From the NCBI GenBank assembly GCA_003133815.1, contig PKZR01000254.1, positions 6,954 to 21,082 of the forward strand: DNA of 14,129 nt, read 5' to 3'. Made by a program: the position numbers and the translations under genes. Below are positions 6,902 through 13,600 of the stretch, in pieces. Source of the DNA: Limisphaerales bacterium (GTDB taxonomy: Bacteria; Verrucomicrobiota; Verrucomicrobiia; Limisphaerales; UBA11358). The first letter of the stretch is position 1, and each line of letters begins with the position of its first letter. Under the pieces are notes generated by a model, which worked only from the letters and a program-made list of their open reading frames with translations, had not been told where the DNA came from and did no database searches.

Positions 6902-9052
6902 ATGCCTGAAAAACCGCCACAGGTTCAAGTGACGTCCGTGCCGCGCGTCCAACGCGGCTGGCGGCTCTTCGTTTTTTATTCGTCCGCATTGCTGCTCACC
7001 GGCGTGGTTTCACTTCTGTTTGCGGATTTGCTCTGGCGCACCGGCTGGTCGGCATCGCGCACCGTACTGCTAGTCCTGTTTGTGATTTTATTTTTGCTTG
7101 CCGCCGTTGGCTGCATGCACGGCGTATATGGATTTTTTTTGCGGACGTTCGGCGACCGCTGCCGAATCACGAACCTGAAAAATTATCTCGGTCAAAATAT
7201 TGACGGCATCAGCACTGCGGTCGTTTTTCCGATTTACAACGAAGACAGCGTGCGTGTTTATGAGGGCCTGCGTGCGACATATGAATCGCTTGTCAAAACC
7301 GGCCACCTCGACCGTTTTGACTTTTTCATCTTGAGCGATTCAACCGACCCGGACAAATGGATCGAGGAAGAACGCCGTTGGTTTGATTTAATCCGCGAAC
7401 TCGACGCACTCGGCAAAATTTACTACCGCCGCCGTCTCGACAACGAAAGCCGCAAGAGCGGAAATATCCGCGACTTCCTCAGTGCATGGGGCCGCCGTTA
7501 CCGCTACTTCATGGTCTGTGACGCCGACAGCATCATGCGCGGCGAGACGCTCGTGAGCTTGGTGAAGCTGATGGAAGTGCATCCGACCACCGGCCTGATC
7601 CAGACGGTTCCTGCAATCGTCAACGCGGAAAGCTTGTTCGGCCGCACCCAGCAGTTCGCCAACCGCCTTTATGCGCCTGTTTTCATCGCCGGCTTGAATT
7701 ACTGGGCGCTTGACCTTGGAAATTATTGGGGCCACAACGCCATCATCCGCACCGAGCCGTTCATGCAATTCTGCGATCTGCCTCAACTCCCTGGACAAAA
7801 ACCGTTTGGCGGCCAGATTTTGAGCCATGATTTTGTCGAGGCCGCGCTTATGTCGCGCGAAAACTGGGAGGTCTGGTTTGCCTATGATCTCGAAGGCAGC
7901 TACGAGGAAACGCCGCAGGCGATGATTGAAAACGCCCAACGAGAACGCCGCTGGTGCCAGGGCAATTTGCAGCATTCGCTGGTGCTGTTCGCAAAAGGAC
8001 TTCGCGGCGTAAGCCGGCTGCATTTGATTCTGGGAATCTTCGGTTATCTTGCCGGCCCGCTGTGGCTGGCTTTCCTGCTCACGTTCAACTTCATATACAC
8101 CTACCAAAAACACACCGGCCTCTCGGACATCACCGTGCAGGCATTCACGCCATATTTGAGCGCCTTGAGCGGCACGGCGCACGCGCTGCTGATCTTCCTG
8201 ATTTGCATGGTTGTCATCATGCTGCCAAAATTTCTCGCGCTCATTGACCTCGCAAATGACTGGCCACGCCGCCGCGAGTTCGGCGGCCTGGCGCGCGCGA
8301 CGACAAGCGTTGTCGCTGAAACTGTTTTTTCCACGCTGCATGCACCGCTGCTGATGCTCTGGCACACGCGATTCGTCGTTACAAACATTCTCGGCATCAG
8401 CGTCGGCTGGGCGACCCAGAAACGCTCCGCCGAAGGCACGACCTGGTTGTTTGCCCTTCAAAGGCATTGGGGTCACACACTCATCGGATTGGTCTGGGGC
8501 GCTTTGATGTGGCAGTTTGAACCGGCATTGTTCTGGTGGTTCACCCCGGTGCTGGCGGGCATGGTGCTTTCCATCCCATTGAGCGTGCTCACGAGCCGCC
8601 GCCGTCTGGGCGCACGAGCACGCAGCGCCGGATTGTTTCTCACGCCGGAAGAAATCAAACTGCCGGACGAACTGCTTTCGTTGCGGTCGAACATGAAGAT
8701 CCACGAGTTGACCGACGACGCGACGCCATCCCGCGCGCACGCCGGGCTGGCCGAGGTCGTCCTCGACCCTTATGTCAACGCCATCCACGTCTCACTGTTG
8801 CGCGAGAAGCAGTTGAATCCGGTTTATGCCGAGCAATTCACAAAGTTTGGAGCCGGCAGCGACCGCGTGCAAAAGCTCGGCGAAAAACTGCTGGCAGAAG
8901 GCCCGGAAAAATTAAGCGCGTCCGAAAGGATGCTGGTCATGTCCGACCAGCGCGTGCTGGTCTGGCTGCACCAGCAGGCCTGGCAACGACCGGGCGAAAC
9001 GCTCACGCCCTGGTGGCGTGCGGCAATTCTGGAATACAGCCGCCGGGATTGA
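6902..9052 (+). CDS. opgH: Glucan glucosyltransferase OpgH (MdoH)
   Basis: This is an inner-membrane GT2-family glucosyltransferase that builds the beta-1,2-glucan backbone from UDP-glucose and passes it to the periplasm. The catalytic core is plain: VVFPIYNEDSVRVYEGLRATY (107-127), FFILSDSTDPD (141-151), YYRRR...KSGNIRDF (174-192), CDADS (206-210), NYWGHNAIIR (274-283), LSHDFVEAALM (307-317) and RERRWCQGN (347-355). Membrane segments lie before the core (about 23-45 and 54-80) and after it (about 375-400, 420-445, 473-500, 524-562). A soluble tail runs from about 575 to 716. At 716 residues it is about 130 shorter than the E. coli enzyme (847 aa), nearly all at the N-terminus: only about 22 residues precede the first membrane helix. 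In E. coli that missing region includes the part reported to inhibit FtsZ. The stop TGA (9050-9052) lies within the first register of the following 21-bp repeat array. Confidence 0.95.
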   Translation: MPEKPPQVQVTSVPRVQRGWRLFVFYSSALLLTGVVSLLFADLLWRTGWSASRTVLLVLFVILFLLAAVGCMHGVYGFFLRTFGDRCRITNLKNYLGQNIDGISTAVVFPIYNEDSVRVYEGLRATYESLVKTGHLDRFDFFILSDSTDPDKWIEEERRWFDLIRELDALGKIYYRRRLDNESRKSGNIRDFLSAWGRRYRYFMVCDADSIMRGETLVSLVKLMEVHPTTGLIQTVPAIVNAESLFGRTQQFANRLYAPVFIAGLNYWALDLGNYWGHNAIIRTEPFMQFCDLPQLPGQKPFGGQILSHDFVEAALMSRENWEVWFAYDLEGSYEETPQAMIENAQRERRWCQGNLQHSLVLFAKGLRGVSRLHLILGIFGYLAGPLWLAFLLTFNFIYTYQKHTGLSDITVQAFTPYLSALSGTAHALLIFLICMVVIMLPKFLALIDLANDWPRRREFGGLARATTSVVAETVFSTLHAPLLMLWHTRFVVTNILGISVGWATQKRSAEGTTWLFALQRHWGHTLIGLVWGALMWQFEPALFWWFTPVLAGMVLSIPLSVLTSRRRLGARARSAGLFLTPEEIKLPDELLSLRSNMKIHELTDDATPSRAHAGLAEVVLDPYVNAIHVSLLREKQLNPVYAEQFTKFGAGSDRVQKLGEKLLAEGPEKLSASERMLVMSDQRVLVWLHQQAWQRPGETLTPWWRAAILEYSRRD

Positions 9053-9549
9053 AACCGGGACATGCGGGCAGTTAGCCGGACGATGCGGGCAACGTGGGAG
9101 CCGGTTCGGGAGCAGCGTCGGACGGGTCGGGACAAAAATCATTCCGCGCGGGAAAACTGTCGGAACCTCCGGGAACCGTGACGGACGATGTTGGGACCAC
9201 AACGGACGATGTTGCCGGCGTGATGACAGAACGCGGATTCCTGCAAATCGGCGCCGGCAGCGCGACGGACGACCTTGGAACCGCACCGGACCACCTTGGG
9301 ATGCCGACGGGCGATGCGGGAACCGCGACGGATCCTGCGGGAAAGCCGACGGACGATGGTGGGATCGTGATGGATGAGCGTGGCGTTCGGCAAATTGGAT
9401 TGGGAAGCGTGACGGACGATCCCGGAAGGGTGCCGGATGACAGTGTGACCGCTACAGACGGCTGGGGATTCATATCCATTCGACCGGGAATGGGGGCGGA
9501 CGATACGGGAAGCGCGTCGGATGACCGGGAAAGGGGGGAATTGGCCGGG
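9046..9549. repeat. Degenerate 21-bp tandem array, 24 registers
   Basis: Starting with GGA at 9046, the sequence can be cut into 24 consecutive 21-base units without a length change. The best conserved core is ACGGACGAT, preceded by GGA-ANC-GNG. Clear copies begin at 9172, 9193, 9256, 9277, 9298, 9319, 9340, 9403, 9424, 9487 and 9508; others are diverged. In the frame that starts at 9046 each unit reads as seven residues of the form G-x-x-T-D-D-x. A TAG at 9073 breaks this frame, which is then open to 9609 (172 codons from a GTG at 9094, counting the stop). Variants such as GAC/GAT and GGA/GGG are synonymous in this frame, but other changes are not, and several frames on both strands are open. 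I therefore annotate DNA repeats, not a gene. The period equals two B-DNA turns. There is no CRISPR-like constant repeat with unique spacers. Confidence 0.85.
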
Positions 9550-9604
9550 AACCGCACCGGACAGCCAATAAAATCTCAAAAACGACCGAAATGCCGGGTT
9601 AGAC

Positions 9605-9626
9605 GGTAGTATCCGGGTAGTATCCG
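9605..9626. repeat. Perfect 11-bp tandem duplication
   Basis: GGTAGTATCCG occurs twice in direct succession (9605-9615 and 9616-9626), between the 21-bp array and the stop codon of the HA-repeat gene. It could be a protein-binding site on the convergent boundary or a simple slippage product. Otherwise I see nothing in 9550-9647. Confidence 0.6.
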
Positions 9627-9647
9627 AAAGTTTGTGTTTGGGTCGGG

Positions 9648-10487
9648 TTATTTTTTGATCCTCCAAACGAATCCCAGCTTGTTCAGGATGCGGATGCGAT
9701 CAGGCGGCACCTCACCCCGGTGGTGATCGGCGCGCAAATTGGCCACCCAGACACCGAGACCGCGCCGGCGGCTCCGCAGTTGTGGCACCCGGCAATGACC
9801 GTGCCGTGCCTTGAATGCCTTGAGCGCATCCACATTGCGCCGCCAGCGGGCATCATTGAACACCCCGACAGGACCGGGCTTCACCCACTCAAAACCGATG
9901 GCGTCCAGCCGTTGAATCTTGCCGCTGTCCAGCTTGCCAAGCCGGCGGTGCTTGCGCTGCATATAAACCCATTGCCCAAAGGCGTCGCCGCTGGGTACGT
10001 TGCAGTGGCCGTGCTTTTTTTGAAACTTGACCAGCCGCTCATGCTGGGCGTGCCAGCGCGGATCCACCGGCCCAAAATCAAAGCCCGTCATTTTCAAACG
10101 GCGGACACGTCTGGCCGCCATGCCGCCGATGTTATGCAGATGCCGCTGCCGGGCCACCCAGCCGCCGAGTCCGCACGGCTCATTCCAATCGCGCGGCACC
10201 AGCGTGTGTCCATGCCGCCGATGGAAGGCGGCCAGTCCCGCCAGCATTTTATCCCAATGCGTTTCCAGGGGCTTGAAGGCAACGCCCAGGGCCAGCAACC
10301 TTTGCCGGCGCCTCCCCGGCAATGTTCCCCGCAACGCCCACTCCCGTTGCAGGCTCACCCAGTTGCCAAACCGCCGGTCGGCGGCGTAACGGGTCGGCAC
10401 CCGGCAATGACCGTGTTTGCGCCGGTAGGCCGACAGCCGCTGGAACATCATTTCCCAGATGGCATTTTGTGCAGTGGTTGCGCTCAC
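9648..10487 (-). CDS. Stand-alone protein of four helicase-associated (HA) repeats
   Basis: A 279-residue protein made almost only of HA repeats, the helical, putatively nucleic-acid-binding module usually found at the C-terminus of large helicases. Four copies follow the pattern W..(L)..(F/Y)...HGHC.VP....LG.WV..QR......L...R...L...GF.W: about 11-72, 78-138, 145-201 and 215-275. HGH triplets are at 25-27, 92-94, 159-161 and 229-231. No helicase, nuclease or methylase motif is present. The start is GTG at 10487-10485; the later ATG pair (codons 13-14) would remove the first Trp of repeat 1, so GTG is preferred. It lies 29 bases downstream of a small ORF coupled to the methylase gene, on the same strand, which suggests one operon. 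It converges on the 21-bp array. The molecular function is inferred from the domain only. Confidence 0.85.
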   Translation of the reverse strand: MSATTAQNAIWEMMFQRLSAYRRKHGHCRVPTRYAADRRFGNWVSLQREWALRGTLPGRRRQRLLALGVAFKPLETHWDKMLAGLAAFHRRHGHTLVPRDWNEPCGLGGWVARQRHLHNIGGMAARRVRRLKMTGFDFGPVDPRWHAQHERLVKFQKKHGHCNVPSGDAFGQWVYMQRKHRRLGKLDSGKIQRLDAIGFEWVKPGPVGVFNDARWRRNVDALKAFKARHGHCRVPQLRSRRRGLGVWVANLRADHHRGEVPPDRIRILNKLGFVWRIKK

Positions 10488-10516
10488 AGGCGGGTTGATT
10501 ATGGATTGCCCAAAAG

Positions 10517-10630
10517 TTACTGCTCGAAACGCGCTTTGGCCGCCGCCCGCTCCCCACCGGCGGAGGAACGCAGCCGACGCGCCTCCGTCCGGAGGCGCGT
10601 CACTTCGGCCAGCATTTCGGCGCGGTTCAC
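10517..10630 (-). CDS. Possible 37-residue protein coupled to the methylase gene
   Basis: A GTG at 10630-10628 overlaps the methylase stop TGA in a GTGA arrangement, the classic geometry of translational coupling. The frame runs for 37 codons to a TAA at 10519-10517. The product is short, highly charged and likely helical (MLAEVTRLRTEARRLRSS, residues 6-23), with many Arg and Glu. I recognise no family. A 12-bp-arm hairpin (10576-10601) lies inside it, so part of the coding text may come from a palindromic element. It may be a real small gene, the tail of an eroded gene, or chance. Confidence 0.4.
   Translation of the reverse strand: MNRAEMLAEVTRLRTEARRLRSSAGGERAAAKARFEQ
10576..10601. repeat. 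Near-perfect GC-rich palindrome (12-bp arms)
   Basis: GACGCGCCTCCG (10576-10587) and CGGAGGCGCGTC (10590-10601) pair perfectly around a 2-base centre. No T-run follows on either strand, so an intrinsic terminator is unlikely. It could be a small dispersed hairpin element, or it may structure the mRNA between the methylase and HA-repeat genes. Confidence 0.7.
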
Positions 10631-13600
10631 AAATTCGCGGTGGCCGCTTTCACGGCCTCATAATTCTTGTCCAGTTCCGGCTGCAACAGAATCAGCGCGG
10701 CGATGCGGCGGGCCATGTGCGTGACCTCGCGCGCCTCGTCTGGCGTGAGCGCGCGCCCCAGCAGTTCAAATTCCCGGTAGCTCAACCATTTCTTGATGAC
10801 CTGATAACCGCCGATGGTGTAGTCCCAGACTTTTTCCGGCACGTTTTGCCAGCAGGCGGCTTCATTCAGGAAAATGTCGTGGGTGGCGGAGCCAAGGTAG
10901 GGCGCGTCACTCCGTGCGCGCCGTTCTTCGCCAACCCGAACGCTCTCGTTGCAATCGGCGGCGGGCAGAGGACTGCCCGCCCTACCTGCTGCCTCGTCCG
11001 CCGTGAACGCGCGCGTGGCCAGTTTGCCTTTGCCGGGCATCGTCACGCCGCCTTGTCCCGCGTGGCCCCAGCCGGCGGTGAGGGAAAGATTTTTCGTCGA
11101 GGACAAGACGGCAATCGTTTTCAATTCCGCGCGCACATTTCCATTGGCAACGCCGGTCAACAAAGTTTCTGTGTCGAACAACGCAGCGACTTGTTTGCCC
11201 AATTCGGCGGATGCCAATAATGCTTCGCGCGATTTTGGCAAGGGCACGCGCGGCCAGTCCTGCCGCAAAGCGCCGGAATTTTCCGCGCGATACTCCGGCG
11301 CATGAAGAACGGCAAGCGTGTGGTAAAACAAGGTGTCTGGTTTGACGCGCAAACCGGCGGAGTAAGCCGCCGCCTTGTCGGACAGATTGGGTTTGATCGC
11401 GGTTTTGGATTTTCCACCGCCGCCATCGCTGCGCGGAGAAAACAAGTCGGGCGTTTCACGCAAAGCTGACACCGACAAATCAAAATTCTCACGCAACAAA
11501 AGCGGGAAGCAACTTGCACCACGATCCATCAAATCCAGACAACCAATGCTGCTGAGAGCTTGCGGCTGCGACCATTCGCGCCGTGGCTTTTGTTGGGTAA
11601 CCAAATAAACATTGCCGTCAAAAACTTGCAGGAAATACTCCGTGCGCTTCTCGTCGAGTAGTTTTGTCTCCGGTTCCCAATAAAGCCAACGGACATCAAA
11701 CGGCCGGTAGCAATACCGCATGACATTCTTTTTCAGGAAGCCGCGCTTGCGGAGTTCATCTCGGACAAGTTTCGCTTTGAAGCGCGGAGTGTTTTCCATC
11801 ATGCCGGGCGCGATGCGATTCATTTCCTCGTGGCTGACTTCGGGGTCAAAGTATTTTTCCAGCCGTTTGACGAGCGCATTCTTTTCCACGTCCACCAGAA
11901 AATTGTCGCGGCTGGTTTTCACGCCTGGAAACGAAACGGGAAACAGTTCCGTTAGCAGCGGCCATTTGAAATAGCCTGTCTCTGTCTGCATCGGCAGAAA
12001 TGGCAGGCCGACTTCCAGCGGCGGTTTCAGCCGCGAGTATATTTTCTTCGTCGGTTCATTGAGCGTGGCCAGCAATTCCCCGCGCTTGTCCTTGCCCCAC
12101 AAATGGCGGAATTGAATTTCCGTGGGGAGCGCACGCGTCTCGCGTGCGGGTTCGGGCGTCGCGCCCGAACCATCGTCCTTCATGCTAATGGTTTCACGAG
12201 GTTTTCGGCGCGACGCCGAAAACGGCACGCCAGAGGCGTGCGCTCCCCGTTTCACCAGCGTCGCAATCGCCGTGCCGACTTGAATGCCTTCGCGATTGGA
12301 TTCAGTGGAAAACACGCTGGGGTCGGGATTGCCTTCGGGCGTAAGCTTGCCGGTCTTGAACTTGTCGCCGTTCAAGCAATCCACGGTGATGGAATCAAAC
12401 ACCTCCAGATATTTCTCGCGCATTCCGGTGAACGATAAACCGTCGAGCCACGAATAATTGGAGATGAAACTGATGATGCCTTCGCCGGATTTTTCCACGA
12501 TGCGACGCTCAGCCATGCGGAAGAAGCGGATATACAAATCATTCAAGCCCTGACCCTGCGGCGCGGCGGCGCGCTTGGTGGTGCGGTAGGCATTGCTCAA
12601 ATCCCGTTCCTCTTCCACGGCCAGGCCCGCGTAGCCGTTGTAAGGCGGATTGCCGAGAATGACGATGATCTTCTTCTCCTGCTTGATGCCGTCCGCCGCT
12701 TCCTTTTCCTGTTTGAATTCAGGAATGGCAAACGTAAGTTGTTTCTTCGCTTCTTCCGACGGCGGCTCCCAACCGGTAAGCGCGTTGGTCAGATAAATGG
12801 CGGCGCGTTCGTTCTTGGCATCGTCCAGCGGCACGGCGAGATTTTGCAGGAGCAAACCCATTTGCAAATGCGCCACGACGAACGGCGCGGGCAGGAGTTC
12901 AAAACCGAAGATGCGTTCTTGGGCAGCTTGCTTAATTGTTAGTTCCGCCAACGCACCTTCACCTTTTTCGTTCTTGAGAGTTTGCGCAATGACTCGCAGC
13001 ACCTCGACGAGATACGCGCCGGTGCCGCAGCAGGGGTCGAGCACGAACACGCGCGGGTCGGCGAGGCCGTCGGGAATGTCCAGTTCCTCGCGCAACGCGG
13101 CGTCCACGCGGGCGACCTGATACTGCACAATCTCCGGCGGCGTATACCACACGCCGAGCTGCTTGCGCAGTTCGGGGTCGAAGGCTTCCAGAAACGGCTC
13201 GTAAAAATACTGGACGGCGTGGGATTCCAGAAATTTTTCAAAGAACGCGGCGCGGTCCACGCGGTTGAGCGCGGCGGCGGTCCAGTCGAGCACTTCAACC
13301 AAATCAAGTTTGCCGAGTTTCTCCGGGTCTGCGACTTGATAGAACAGCGCCTTGATCATCGGCACATGCAGCGTCCACGCGGCGGAGCGCCAGTCGAATT
13401 GGGGAGCACCCGCCTCCGGCGGGTGGTTTTCGGCGTCGCGCCGAAAACTTCGTGAGGCTGACTTTCCGGCAGCAGAAATATCAGTTGGCCGAGAATCCGG
13501 CGGGACGCCGGATTCGACCCGCGAGACGCGGGTGCTCCCCTGCTGTTTATGCCAGAGCACCCATGCGGAGAACACGCCGTAGAATAAAGTTTGAACGAGC

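Noticed and set aside
7388..8788. 466-codon minus-strand frame opposite opgH, and a 353-codon frame at 5573-6634 opposite opgG
   Set aside because: Antisense shadows of conserved OpgH and OpgG coding sequence, with low-complexity His/Arg/Gln-rich translations.
9046..9549. CRISPR array
   Set aside because: Units are contiguous 21-mers that diverge throughout, with no constant repeat alternating with unique spacers and no cas genes nearby.
9094..9609. 171-residue plus-strand frame rich in G-x-x-T-D-D repeats
   Set aside because: Not called as a gene because several frames on both strands are open across the array, no ribosome-binding site is visible, and the repeat frame is broken by a TAG at 9073. 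It remains a possible coding array.
10576..10601. Intrinsic terminator after the methylase gene
   Set aside because: The stem is strong, but no T-run follows on either strand, and the small ORF continues through it.
9720..10724. 334-codon plus-strand frame opposite the HA-repeat gene
   Set aside because: It is antisense to four clear HA repeats, so it is a shadow.
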